Below are positions 1-7,751 of a DNA stretch of 22,462 nt, piece after piece. The DNA comes from a virus, in the IMG/VR virus record IMGVR_UViG_3300038409_000040, positions 1 through 22,462 of that record; one strand, 5' to 3'. Position 1 is the stretch's first letter. The number at the start of each line of letters is the position of its first letter. Below the pieces are notes generated by a model. The model was not told the origin of the DNA and did not search any database. It was given only the letters and a program-made list of their open reading frames with translations. A program made the translations under genes and the position numbers.

Positions 1-291
1 CGCCATGTTCTTCCACGACACCAGCGGGTCGCCCTTGGCGGCTCGAATGGCGTTGGTGAGCGAGGTGACGGTGGCAGCGCCGGGCACCGACAGCACGTTC
101 AGGATGCCCTTGCCGAAGCTCTTGAGGCTGCCCCACGAATCCCCGCCGGGCTGCTTGGAATCCTCGCCCGCGAACATGCGACCGCCCAAGGCGATGATCA
201 CATCGCTCAGGGGGTCATTCTTGGTCTTGCCGTACGGGGTGTTGCCCGCGATCTGTGATGCTAGGCGCGCCGCCGACCGGCTCTTGTTCAC
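1..291 (-). CDS. Partial internal/ejection-type virion protein (N-terminal 97 residues)
   Basis: An open frame starts with GTG at 291 and runs off the left edge with no stop, so only the first 97 residues are visible. The start codon overlaps the stop of the preceding gene as GTGA, the same coupling style used elsewhere in this operon. The visible part has a basic start (MNKSRSAARLASQIAG) and a Gly- and Ser-rich stretch around residues 50-85 that includes LNVLSVPGAATVTSLTNAI. It lies last in a run of genes after the tail nozzle-like gene, the place where podovirus-like phages keep ejection proteins or a large lytic virion protein. No catalytic motif is visible yet, so the role is inferred from position only. 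It is absent from ordinary long-ORF listings because it lacks an ATG start and is cut by the edge. Confidence 0.7.
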   Translation of the reverse strand, partial: MNKSRSAARLASQIAGNTPYGKTKNDPLSDVIIALGGRMFAGEDSKQPGGDSWGSLKSFGKGILNVLSVPGAATVTSLTNAIRAAKGDPLVSWKNMA

Positions 292-1793
292 CGTGCGGGT
301 GGCCACAGCGCGTTCACCATGTCAATGAGCGGGTACTTGTCCGCGGGATCGCGCCGCAGCGCGCCCGGGAACCGCCCATTGATCAGGGCCACCGCGCCCG
401 AGTTGGTCAGCCCCGGCAGGCGCGACCGCATCTGCGTGATGACCTGGCGCACAAACTGGCGGTCCTTGGTGCGGTCCTGGTCCCACTTGCGGGTGCCATT
501 CACACCGTACACGCGCTCGTACTGCGCGTCGATGTACTTCTGGGCATCCGCGACCTGGCGCGAGCCGAGGTTGAGCGCGCTCAGCTCCAGCTTGCGGTTC
601 TGAATGTCGAGCCCCGCGGCCTTCGCGGCCGTATCCAGCTCCAGGCGTGCCTTCTGAATGGTCAGGCGTCCCGCGGCGATGTCGGCCATGAGCTGGTTGC
701 GGGTCTTGGCGAGCGATGCGGTGGTGAGCACCTGCAGCCGCCTCGTCTTGGCGTTCTCCTGCGCAACATCGAGGTTGCCCAGCTTCTCCTTCGTGACCAA
801 CTCCAGCATCGCCTGGTCCTGCGCCAGCTTCGCGGCGGCCTGCTTGTTGGCCAGGGCCAGCTTGCCCTTGTCCACGGTGAGACCAGCCCGCGAGGTGTCC
901 AAGGCGCGCAGGCGCGTGTTGTAGTCCGAGTTCACCAGTGCCAGCATGTTGGCGGACTGCGCGCGCGCCGCCTCGCCCGTGCCCGTGAGCGAGGATGCCA
1001 GCGCCGCACGGGCGACGTCGCCCTGCGTCGCGTTGGTCTTGTCCACGCCAGCCTGGATGCCCTGCTGCGCCTGCACGGTGTCGATGCCGGTCAAGCGCTC
1101 CAGATCCGCGTTCCCGCCAGTGATGCCAGCGGTCTCGGCCTCGCGCTTCTTGGCCTCGTCCGCGAGCGGCGCGCGAGCGTCCTCGGCCGCCTTGCGGTAG
1201 TCGTCCCACTGGGCGCTGGCCCAGTCCTGCGCCTTCTTGTTTTCGTCCGAGAGCCACTTCGAGTACGCACCAATGTCGGCGAGCTGCCCGGTGCGGCCCG
1301 CCTCCAGACCGGCCTTCGTCTTGTCCAGCTCCTCAAACGCCGGTCCGAAGATGTCATCAATGGTGGTGTCGGGGGCCGCGGGTGTCAGGTTCGGCGTCAC
1401 AGCGGTCGTGGCCGCGGGACGTGCAGGCTTCTTTGGCTTCGTGAGCTTAGGCTTCTTCGGTGAGGTCGCGGGAGCGGTCGGTGCCGCCGCGGCAACCGGC
1501 GTGCGCGATACGTGCCGCGTTGATGCAGCCTTTGGTGCGGGCTTCGCGCCCTTTGGGGCCGTGGTAATGGGTGGCCTGAACGAGCCCTTGATTGGGGTTG
1601 GCTGACGCAGAGAGCGCGCATTCACCCAGTCCGGCTGCTTCGGCTGCTTCTTCGCTGGATCCCAACCCGGCACCGTGCCGGTGAGATCAATCGTTGGCTG
1701 CTTCGGCTGCTTCTTCGCTGGAGTTGTAGGGCGCGGTGTGCGCTTCAACTTGCGGCGCATACCAAACGGATCGCCGGTGACATCGAAAGCCAT
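288..1793 (-). CDS. Putative internal virion protein, long helical core
   Basis: This 501-residue protein starts with ATG at 1793 in a TAATG overlap with the previous gene. Residues 1-130 are low complexity and rich in Lys, Pro, Thr and Ala. They contain the motif PAKKQPKQP twice, encoded by 27-bp identical copies at 1633-1659 and 1696-1722 (63 bp apart, in frame). From about residue 145 to 410 the sequence is almost continuously helix-forming, with Ala, Lys, Glu, Gln and Asp in coiled-coil-like spacing. The C-terminal 70 residues look globular. An alanine-rich helical protein placed after the tail nozzle gene is typical of podovirus internal or ejection proteins that leave the capsid with the DNA. 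No enzymatic motif was seen. The family is not recognised, so this role is inferred from composition and gene order. Confidence 0.8.
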   Translation of the reverse strand: MAFDVTGDPFGMRRKLKRTPRPTTPAKKQPKQPTIDLTGTVPGWDPAKKQPKQPDWVNARSLRQPTPIKGSFRPPITTAPKGAKPAPKAASTRHVSRTPVAAAAPTAPATSPKKPKLTKPKKPARPAATTAVTPNLTPAAPDTTIDDIFGPAFEELDKTKAGLEAGRTGQLADIGAYSKWLSDENKKAQDWASAQWDDYRKAAEDARAPLADEAKKREAETAGITGGNADLERLTGIDTVQAQQGIQAGVDKTNATQGDVARAALASSLTGTGEAARAQSANMLALVNSDYNTRLRALDTSRAGLTVDKGKLALANKQAAAKLAQDQAMLELVTKEKLGNLDVAQENAKTRRLQVLTTASLAKTRNQLMADIAAGRLTIQKARLELDTAAKAAGLDIQNRKLELSALNLGSRQVADAQKYIDAQYERVYGVNGTRKWDQDRTKDRQFVRQVITQMRSRLPGLTNSGAVALINGRFPGALRRDPADKYPLIDMVNALWPPAR

Positions 1794-2635
1794 TAGAACA
1801 TCACCCTAGTTCCCTTGGATGCTGACTTCTTCTTGGGGATCGGCGTGGTCGGCTGCGGGCCGAGGGGCCGCGCTCCGGTGGTTGGGGCCATGCCCCTTGG
1901 TCCTGCGACTACCGGTGCTACCGGTGCTACCGGTGCGGGCTCCGCGCCTGGGCGTTCCTTGGTCTGAGCCAGCCACCGGTCGAACGCCGCCTGCGATCCC
2001 GTGCGCTTCATGTTGGCAACGTCGAGGACGTACTGGCCGGTTTCCTCCGACAGCCCGGTGTCGCGCTCGTTGATGGCCTGGTTCTCGTCGGTCGTGAGCC
2101 CATTCATGGCGCGGTCGTAGTCGGCCAGCACTTCGCCGCGATCCACCTCGCGCAGACCCGAGCGAAGGGTGCCGCGAGCGGCGTGCGCCATGTTCACGTT
2201 CTTGTAGCCCTTGTCGCGCCCGTATGCGGCGGCCAGGCGGCTCTGCCCGATGCGTGCCATGGTGTTCTCGAACGCGCGCTTGAGCGACGCGAAGCGGGTG
2301 TCGCGCAGACCCTCGCGCGCCTTGAGCGCGGCAATGGTGTCGGGATCCAGCTCGCCAGGCGTGAATGATGGGGCTGGCGTGGTTGCCGCGTTGGTGGTCG
2401 CGGGATCCTGGCCGACCGGGTGCGTCACGAGAGCGGCCGGTGGGGCCAGCGCCTGCACCGCGGCACCGGCAATCGGGCCGCGCGGGCCTGCGCCACCGGT
2501 CGTCGGCTGGCCGTGGTACGAGCTGACGACGGGAACCGTCTTCTTCTTCTTTTGGCCCACCGCGGCACCGGTAATCGGGCCGCGCGGGCCTGCGCCACCG
2601 GTCGTCGGCTGGCCGTGGTACGAGCTGAGGGGCAT
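1793..2635 (-). CDS. Putative virion protein with duplicated Gly/Pro-rich N-terminus
   Basis: This 280-residue protein is not recognised by family. The frame is open further upstream, but the start is placed at ATG 2635. An AGGAGGT site lies 8-9 bases before it, and the ATG overlaps the stop of the upstream gene as TGATG. The first 60 residues contain two copies of a segment beginning SSYHGQPTTGGAGPRGPI, separated by a Lys-rich linker (QKKKKT). The two copies are encoded by a 71-bp direct repeat. Residues about 95-210 are helical and charged, and the C-terminus is again Pro- and Gly-rich and basic. The layout of a disordered basic N-terminus with a helical centre resembles that of the following gene, so the two may act together inside the virion. 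That last point is inference. Confidence 0.8.
   Translation of the reverse strand: MPLSSYHGQPTTGGAGPRGPITGAAVGQKKKKTVPVVSSYHGQPTTGGAGPRGPIAGAAVQALAPPAALVTHPVGQDPATTNAATTPAPSFTPGELDPDTIAALKAREGLRDTRFASLKRAFENTMARIGQSRLAAAYGRDKGYKNVNMAHAARGTLRSGLREVDRGEVLADYDRAMNGLTTDENQAINERDTGLSEETGQYVLDVANMKRTGSQAAFDRWLAQTKERPGAEPAPVAPVAPVVAGPRGMAPTTGARPLGPQPTTPIPKKKSASKGTRVMF
2456..2628. repeat. 71-bp direct repeat inside a coding region
   Basis: Bases 2456-2526 and 2558-2628 are identical except for one position (2470 C against 2572 T). The offset of 102 bases is 34 codons, so the repeat keeps the reading frame and duplicates the segment beginning SSYHGQPTTGG. Near-identity at the DNA level indicates a recent duplication. 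Confidence 0.95.
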
Positions 2636-2934
2636 CACGACCTCCTGAATGCGTCCATGGCCCGCGCCACGCGCGGGTTGGCGCGCACGCGATCCGCGAG
2701 CGGTGCTTCCTGCGGCCATTGATCAGGCGGCGGTACCAGCGGAGGTGGGGGCGGATCGTGCAGAGGGGTCTGCATGATGGCCTGCTCCAGTGACGTTGGG
2801 TCGTTCAATGGGCCTTCCTTGCGCATCGGCGTTGTGCCCGGTCGTGTTCGGCTCGCCACGCGCGGCGCGGGGGCGGGCATACCCGGCTTGGGTAGTGCCT
2901 TGAGAGGCTTACCAAACACCGCCAGCTTGTGCAT
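2635..2934 (-). CDS. Small proline-rich basic protein, unknown
   Basis: This 99-residue protein starts with ATG at 2934, four bases after the stop of the nozzle-like gene. Its stop overlaps the next start as TGATG. The N-terminal third is basic (KPLKALPKPGMPAPAPR). The middle contains a run of prolines (HDPPPPPLVPPPDQWP), and the end is a short charged helix (RVRANPRVARAMDAF). No membrane segment, cysteine or catalytic motif is visible. Position between the nozzle-like gene and the internal virion genes suggests a small virion component or an assembly factor. The family is not recognised. Confidence 0.7.
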   Translation of the reverse strand: MHKLAVFGKPLKALPKPGMPAPAPRVASRTRPGTTPMRKEGPLNDPTSLEQAIMQTPLHDPPPPPLVPPPDQWPQEAPLADRVRANPRVARAMDAFRRS

Positions 2935-2938
2935 TCTA

Positions 2939-5071
2939 TCACGTCACCTTGGTCTGACTGTAGCCCTGCCGGCCCGTGTCCCACACCAGATCCAGCTCGT
3001 ACAGACGGTAGTCAACAGTGTACGGGGTGCTCGCGGGGGTGCTGGTCAACCAACACTTCGTGTGAAGTTGAATGGTGTTGATGTTGGACGGAAGCGCGGT
3101 GTCAATGATCTGATCAATGTAGTACGCCATTTGCTCCTGCGACCCCGTGATGAAGCGTCGCGGAGAGAACGATGGGCCAGTTGTCTGGATGCCCCCATCA
3201 CTCATGAAGCGCACCTCAGTTGGTGACCAACCAACCGCCGACGAGTTCGTGTACACCCAGCCATGGTGCACGTATAGCTGCTTCGCGTTGAAGGTGTGTC
3301 CCGGCCACGGCTGTAGCCCTCCCGTCGTCCAGGTCAGCGGGGTCGTATCGGTGGTTGACGCGCCCCCAGTGTTGCGGAACGAATCCTGGAACAGTTGGTT
3401 GTTGGCCTCTGCGACATCATTGAGGCACCAACCGAGCCCGAGGTACCCAGCGTGCGCAGCGGCGAAGATGCTGCGCGCGTACGGCAGGATGGAAGGGCGC
3501 GACTGAGCGATGAACAGTGGCATGCCGTTCACCTGGTTTGGGTACCACCTTGCCCACGAGCGCGTTGGAAGGTGGCACACGTACATGGTGTCTGGGTACG
3601 TGCTATTGAGGGTCGTGTCCGCGGAGTAGTCGGGGCGAATCAGCATGAACAGGTAGTCCTTGGCGATGCCAGCCGTGACCATCACCAGCGTTCCGTTGGC
3701 GCTGGCGTTGTTTGGCTGCTGGATGAGGCGCTGGTACGCCCGGCTAATGCCGCCGCGCGGCCCGTCCGTGTGCTTGGTGAGGTCCGTGACCTCCATGTCC
3801 GGGTTGATCATGTGGATGCCGCGGCGGCTCGCCCAGATCACGCTGTCATTCCAGTACGTGATGCTTCGCGAATCAACGCATCCGATCTCCCCCGAGAAGC
3901 GGCTCACGGCGAACGTGGACTCGGTATCGCCGGACATCACGTACATGGATTCCTTCTTGAAGATGATCAGCACCTTCCCGACACGGGCGAAGCCCATCAC
4001 CATTTCGTTGGGGTCGGCACCGACAATGATGATGTTGGTGTCGGGCCACTTTTCGGGCTGACCCTCCTCGCACCACTGAATCGCGTTCGCGTACTTGCGC
4101 GGCTGGATGGAGCCAACCCGGGTGGCCACGGTTGGCCGCCCGACGAAGATGCGGTCCAGGTGGTTGATGCACGTGGTTGCGTTCACCGGGGAGTTGACGA
4201 CGAATCCGAACGCGGAGAAGGTAACTGCCGCCCCGGCCTTGTCTGGTACATGGGTGGTGTCCTCACCGAGGCCATACGGCTCCGCAAGCGTGAGCGTCGT
4301 TGCACCCGTGGTGTGGCTCAACACCTCGTAGTTGTACGCGTACCCCGCATTTTCGGAGTTGAAGCGCATCAACGTACCAGTGAGGTTGATGCCAGTTGGG
4401 GCCGTTCCCAGCGTTACCGTCGTTCCTGGTGGCGTCGCGGTGCCGTTGCTCACGGTCGCCGTGTTGGCGTGAGCGGCCTGGAGCGGATCACAACCCGCCC
4501 ATCGGTGCAGGCGTCGGCCGGTGACGGATGTACCGGCCTTGGTGAGCTGCGACAGGGCGGGCGTCTTGAACGCAGTCCAGAACATGCTGCCCTCGTACGA
4601 CGCGTGCTGTGTGTCGGGTAGGCTGCTGTAGGTTCCGCCCGCGTCCGCGGTTGCGGTCCCCGAGGCTTCGTCGTAGCGCACCAGTGATGCCGCCCCATTG
4701 GCTGGGGACTTGCCGGATGGGTACAGCACCGAGTTGCCGTCCGTCTGGTACTCCGACACGTACCCGGTTGGGTACGACGTGAGCGGGCTGCCCCCCAGCA
4801 CGCCCGTCAGCGTGTAGCCGCCGTACCGAACGTGGGTGATCATCGACATCACCAGGTTGACGTACGCCGTGCCCGTGTTCTGGCGCAGCAGGCCCTGGTC
4901 CGTGAAGCCGCGACGAGCCGGGAGCTGGCCGTACACACCCGGCACGAAGTTGTCGATGGCCTGTGCCCGGTCCTCCGGGATGAGGTGCATTGGGCTGTCG
5001 GTGTCCATGCCGCGCCACGCGGCCGGGATCCGCAGGTACTTCTGCAGCTCAGTTCCTGTCAAAGCGGCCAT
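2939..5071 (-). CDS. Putative tail nozzle / DNA-stabilisation protein (beta-propeller type)
   Basis: This 710-residue, beta-rich protein starts with ATG at 5071, with AGGAC upstream, and overlaps the adaptor gene by 23 bases. The N-terminal region (QAIDNFVPGVYGQLPARRGF, about residues 38-57) states an entity-wide interface typical of tail hub proteins. The centre carries successive blade-like segments such as NHLDRIFVGRP, VGKVLIIFKKESMYVMSG, GEIGCVDSRSITYW and SVIWASRRGIHMINPD. That pattern is common in P22 gp10-like and T7 gp12-like nozzle or stabilisation proteins, which sit below the adaptor ring and seal the tail. The order portal, scaffold, capsid, adaptor, nozzle fits this. The exact family is not certain, and a receptor-binding or fibre role is a weaker alternative. 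Confidence 0.7.
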   Translation of the reverse strand: MAALTGTELQKYLRIPAAWRGMDTDSPMHLIPEDRAQAIDNFVPGVYGQLPARRGFTDQGLLRQNTGTAYVNLVMSMITHVRYGGYTLTGVLGGSPLTSYPTGYVSEYQTDGNSVLYPSGKSPANGAASLVRYDEASGTATADAGGTYSSLPDTQHASYEGSMFWTAFKTPALSQLTKAGTSVTGRRLHRWAGCDPLQAAHANTATVSNGTATPPGTTVTLGTAPTGINLTGTLMRFNSENAGYAYNYEVLSHTTGATTLTLAEPYGLGEDTTHVPDKAGAAVTFSAFGFVVNSPVNATTCINHLDRIFVGRPTVATRVGSIQPRKYANAIQWCEEGQPEKWPDTNIIIVGADPNEMVMGFARVGKVLIIFKKESMYVMSGDTESTFAVSRFSGEIGCVDSRSITYWNDSVIWASRRGIHMINPDMEVTDLTKHTDGPRGGISRAYQRLIQQPNNASANGTLVMVTAGIAKDYLFMLIRPDYSADTTLNSTYPDTMYVCHLPTRSWARWYPNQVNGMPLFIAQSRPSILPYARSIFAAAHAGYLGLGWCLNDVAEANNQLFQDSFRNTGGASTTDTTPLTWTTGGLQPWPGHTFNAKQLYVHHGWVYTNSSAVGWSPTEVRFMSDGGIQTTGPSFSPRRFITGSQEQMAYYIDQIIDTALPSNINTIQLHTKCWLTSTPASTPYTVDYRLYELDLVWDTGRQGYSQTKVT

Positions 5072-5714
5072 AGTAGTGTCCTGGCATGTGTGCCTGACGT
5101 ACGCGCTTGGTCTGCTGCTCCTGGCGAACGCTCATCGCCGTGAGTTCGCCCTCGAACAGGTTGTGCCAGTACTGGGCCATGCCCAGGTTGCGGTCGCGCT
5201 CGGCCAGCTTGGACAGCGCTCCGTACACCAGCACCACCCGGTCCGCCAGTGGCATGGCGGGTGTATCAGCGTCAGCCGACAGATCCGCAAACGACTTCCA
5301 GTAGTACAGCGTCCACGAGTACGTGGACTTGTCCGGCACCGGGATCAGCAGCAGGTTGTTGGCGACGCGCGAGTACTTCTCCGGCGCGCCTCGGCTCGCC
5401 GCGGCGGTGTCGTTGAAGCGGTTGATGGAACCGTAGTCGTACGGCGGGTAGTGCTCGATCTCGATGATCTGCGGCGTGGTCAGATTGGCCGGGCGCAGGC
5501 GGCCCAGGAACAACAGATCGGTCGGCAGCGCCAGCGCTTCCGTCCCAGCGGTGGTCGTGAGTGCCGCAGTGGTCTCGGACCAGGACCAGCGGAATGAGCG
5601 CTGCACATCACGCCACACCTCGTTGATGTACGCCTTGATGCTGGTGCGGTCGCCCTCCGCGTAGTCACGCGCGATCACCGCATCCTGCAGATCCTTGAAG
5701 TCACCTGCTGCCAC
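5049..5714 (-). CDS. Head-tail adaptor (SU10-type / T7 gp11-like connector)
   Basis: This 221-residue protein starts with ATG at 5714 inside the end of the preceding gene (14-base overlap). The N-terminus has the helix pattern of SU10-type adaptors: DRTSIKAYINEVWRDVQR, then FRWSW and a strand-loop segment TTTAGTEALALPTDLLFLGR (about residues 52-71). This resembles the conserved opening of adaptors (an N-terminal helix pair, an aromatic FRW or YRW motif, then TxxGxxxYxLPxD). Adaptors form a dodecameric ring under the portal that links it to the tail. The gene lies after the capsid gene and just before the nozzle-like gene, which is the expected place. The C-terminus is a helical, basic tail rich in Gln and Arg. 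Confidence 0.8.
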   Translation of the reverse strand: MAAGDFKDLQDAVIARDYAEGDRTSIKAYINEVWRDVQRSFRWSWSETTAALTTTAGTEALALPTDLLFLGRLRPANLTTPQIIEIEHYPPYDYGSINRFNDTAAASRGAPEKYSRVANNLLLIPVPDKSTYSWTLYYWKSFADLSADADTPAMPLADRVVLVYGALSKLAERDRNLGMAQYWHNLFEGELTAMSVRQEQQTKRVRQAHMPGHYYGRFDRN

Positions 5715-6171
5715 GCTTGGCCCCCTTCACTGGGCGGTAGCTTGTGGTCCACGTAAACGCCGCGATGCCCGCCTCCTCCATGGCCTTGCGGAAGTCCCAC
5801 AGGAAGCGCTCGTGCTGCTCGCTCTCCATCCACGCCTTCTCGCTGCGCTCGTTCTCACTGTCCACGTCCTTGAACAGTTGCTTCATGCGCTGCTCGAACG
5901 GCACGGTCTGCAGGTATCGCACTCGATCCAGCACCCGCTGATCCAACTGCTTCGTGCGGAACACCATTTCCTCGGTGCCCGTGTGCGTGTGCTCCATGAT
6001 CACCCACGGCTCCGGGTGGCCCTCCTGCAGCACCACGTACAGATTGCGGTCGATCTTCTGGAGATCCTTACACACGTTGAGCACATCGTGCTCCACCATC
6101 TTCAACTTGCCGCGTAGATGCTCCGGGAAGCGCATGTTGTGGGGGGCACCGGGAACGTGCAGATCAGCCAT
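5701..6171 (-). CDS. Conserved-looking phage protein of unknown role, before the adaptor
   Basis: This 156-residue, mostly helical, charged protein starts with ATG at 6171, with AAAGGAC just upstream. It is the first gene after the terminator and operator-like dyad that follow the capsid gene, so it opens the connector and tail transcription unit. Residues 45-70 look like a beta-hairpin (NLYVVLQEGHPEPWVIMEHT). Residues 75-140 are long helices with many Arg, Glu and Lys. Single Cys and several His residues do not form a clear metal site. The family is not recognised. In similar gene orders this slot often holds a small head-completion or virion-associated protein. Confidence 0.75.
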   Translation of the reverse strand: MADLHVPGAPHNMRFPEHLRGKLKMVEHDVLNVCKDLQKIDRNLYVVLQEGHPEPWVIMEHTHTGTEEMVFRTKQLDQRVLDRVRYLQTVPFEQRMKQLFKDVDSENERSEKAWMESEQHERFLWDFRKAMEEAGIAAFTWTTSYRPVKGAKRGSR

Positions 6172-6182
6172 GTTGTCCTTTC

Positions 6183-6217
6183 TTCACAGTGACTGTGAAT
6201 ATACCCCAAACTGTGAA
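6183..6217 (-). promoter_or_regulatory. Operator-like dyad plus third half-site, possible promoter
   Basis: Bases 6183-6199 form a perfect 17-bp dyad, TTCACAGT-G-ACTGTGAA. A third half-site, ACTGTGAA, follows at 6210-6217, exactly 18 bp from the second half. On the minus strand a -10-like TATATT (6198-6203) lies between them, so the dyad would cover the start point of transcription for the gene at 6171. This is the classic layout of a repressor site. Which protein binds is unknown. Confidence 0.55.
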
Positions 6218-6240
6218 AAAGGCCACCCCGAGGGGTGGCC
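6216..6240 (-). terminator. Intrinsic terminator after the capsid gene
   Basis: GGCCACCCC (6221-6229) pairs perfectly with GGGGTGGCC (6232-6240). On the minus strand the hairpin is followed by five T residues (6220-6216). It lies 47 bases past the capsid stop, so it ends the capsid transcript. Confidence 0.88.
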
Positions 6241-6286
6241 CTTTCACGCGGGGTTTCGCTACCACGCTCGTCAGGTGAGCGATACC

Positions 6287-7567
6287 TTACTTGGTGTCGT
6301 CCGCCGCACCCGTGATCTTGCCGTGACGGTTGCGTGCGAAGGTTCCCAGGTTGAAGTACTTGAACAGGTACGCCTCGTACTTGTCGTATCCGGTCACGTG
6401 CTTGAGCACCGTGTTGTCCTGTTCCATCCACTCCCAGTCCGACATCTGCGACCAGAACAGCGCGTCCGTGTTGAGCGCGTACACGCGGCCCAGGCGGCAG
6501 TGGTCGTCGATCACGAGCGGCTTGTCGTCGAACATGATCGCCTTGAAGCCTCCGCGCAGCGTCACCGACTGGGCGTCGTTGAAGCGCTTGAGCGAGGTCA
6601 GGGTGTTGGCGTAGCGCGAGCGAATGCCGCGCGTGGTCACCAGCACGATCTCCTCGTCCGATCCGGACTCGAAGCCGATGGAGTCCGTGAGCTGTCGCAG
6701 AAGCGAGTCAGCCACAACGGCACCTGCGGCGTCGATCTCCGAAGCCGACCAGAAGGTCTGACCAGCGGTTGCTGGGTTCAGGCCGTGCAGTGCGCCGGTC
6801 GAGTCGACGATCTTCTCCAGACCGTTGATGGCCTGGTTGAGGTCGTTGTTGGGAGCCGAGGAGGTGGAGTCGCTCGATGCCCGGACCACCACGTCGTTGG
6901 TGGTGGTGGCCACCGATGCGTCCAGCGTCATGGTGAGTCCCGAGCGGTTGATGGCCTGCACCGTTCGCGCCGCGGTTCCGCGGTACGTGGTCAGGCCCGA
7001 GTCGTAGATGTCCACGATCTCGCCGCCCTGGAGATAGATCGTGGTGTCCACGGCCTGGGTTGCCGAAGTGGCACCCGAGGTAATGGTCGCGATCTTTCCG
7101 GTGGCGTCACCGTAGCCCTGGATGTTCACGTGGCGCTTGAGGTCGTCGATGAGTCCGTTCATTTCGGCCGTGAGAGCCTTCTTGAACGCACCCTCGTTGG
7201 ATTCCGACGCCTTGATGAGCTGGCCGGTGATGTTGAACACACCGTAGTGGAAGCGCAGCGGCTCCTGGATCTGCAGGTAGCCCTGGTTTCCTGCTGCAGG
7301 CAGCTTCACGTTCTCAGCACGCGAGCCGGTTCCCTGGTTGCGCGACGAGCGCAGAGGGATGCGGAAGTCGTTGCCCACGAAGTCAATGCCCTCAGCCAGC
7401 GGCTGGATGCCACGCCACGAGCCCGCTGCCTGCGGGTCGCTCTGCGAGTCATCGCCGTCGCGGGTGCGCGAACCGAACAGCAGCACCTTGTTGGAGGACA
7501 TGTTGTCGCGAATGGGACCAATGAACTTGGTCTTCATGGCATTCGCGAAGGTCGAGAGAGTAGCCAA
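6287..7567 (-). CDS. Major capsid protein (HK97 fold)
   Basis: This 426-residue protein is the main shell subunit. It starts with TTG at 7567, chosen because a strong AAAGGGGGTG site lies just upstream. Early residues contain an N-arm, then an E-loop-like segment around 65-95 (NDFRIPLRSSRNQGTG) and a long spine-helix region near 125-150 (GAFKKALTAEMNGLIDDLKR). Residues 155-230 form a beta-rich, Thr- and Ala-rich inserted region. The P-domain and A-domain-like C-terminal half includes IVLVTTRGIRSRYANTLTS and FKAIMFDDKPLVIDDHC, typical of this fold. Placement right after the scaffold gene and the absence of a protease gene suggest a scaffold-dependent, protease-free head. It is flanked by terminators on both sides and has its own promoter, so it can be expressed at a different level from its neighbours. 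Confidence 0.93.
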   Translation of the reverse strand: MATLSTFANAMKTKFIGPIRDNMSSNKVLLFGSRTRDGDDSQSDPQAAGSWRGIQPLAEGIDFVGNDFRIPLRSSRNQGTGSRAENVKLPAAGNQGYLQIQEPLRFHYGVFNITGQLIKASESNEGAFKKALTAEMNGLIDDLKRHVNIQGYGDATGKIATITSGATSATQAVDTTIYLQGGEIVDIYDSGLTTYRGTAARTVQAINRSGLTMTLDASVATTTNDVVVRASSDSTSSAPNNDLNQAINGLEKIVDSTGALHGLNPATAGQTFWSASEIDAAGAVVADSLLRQLTDSIGFESGSDEEIVLVTTRGIRSRYANTLTSLKRFNDAQSVTLRGGFKAIMFDDKPLVIDDHCRLGRVYALNTDALFWSQMSDWEWMEQDNTVLKHVTGYDKYEAYLFKYFNLGTFARNRHGKITGAADDTK

Positions 7568-7707
7568 GGTTCACCCCCTTTGGGGCTAGAGGTTTCTAGG
7601 TATCAGAGTGGTTCGCTCGTCGCGTACCGGGCTGTACCTGTGGCCTTGGCCTCTGTCGAGCTTGTTACGTGGGTCGCGTGTACCTAACGGCCTTGCGCGC
7701 TAGCGTC

Positions 7708-7716
7708 ACTATATCA
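7708..7716 (-). promoter_or_regulatory. Extended -10 promoter for the capsid gene
   Basis: The minus strand reads TGATATAGT at 7716-7708, an extended -10 element (TGnTATAGT). It follows directly on the scaffold terminator and lies about 140 bases upstream of the capsid start. No good -35 is visible, because that region is occupied by the terminator hairpin. The rest of the leader (7568-7707) contains repeated GGTAC-CGCGAC-like words at about 7619 and 7674 but no other gene. Confidence 0.5.
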
Positions 7717-7745
7717 CAAAACAAGGGGGGCTTTCGCCCCCCTTG
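7716..7745 (-). terminator. Intrinsic terminator after the scaffold gene
   Basis: CAAGGGGGGC (7722-7731) pairs with GCCCCCCTTG (7736-7745) around a four-base loop, a 10-bp perfect stem. On the minus strand it is followed by TTTTG. It starts just past the stop of the scaffold gene at 7752. Confidence 0.87.
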
Positions 7746-7751
7746 CTTACA

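Noticed and set aside
255-1463. Plus-strand open frame opposite the 501-residue virion protein gene
   Set aside because: Antisense shadow with no start context, and the opposing gene has proper coupling.
3395-4621. Plus-strand open frame opposite the nozzle-like gene
   Set aside because: Arg-, Val- and Gly-rich translation without a start signal, antisense to a well supported gene.
5954-7687. Plus-strand open frame opposite the capsid gene
   Set aside because: It crosses a terminator and a promoter of the minus strand, lacks a ribosome site and shows no recognisable domain, so it is a shadow.
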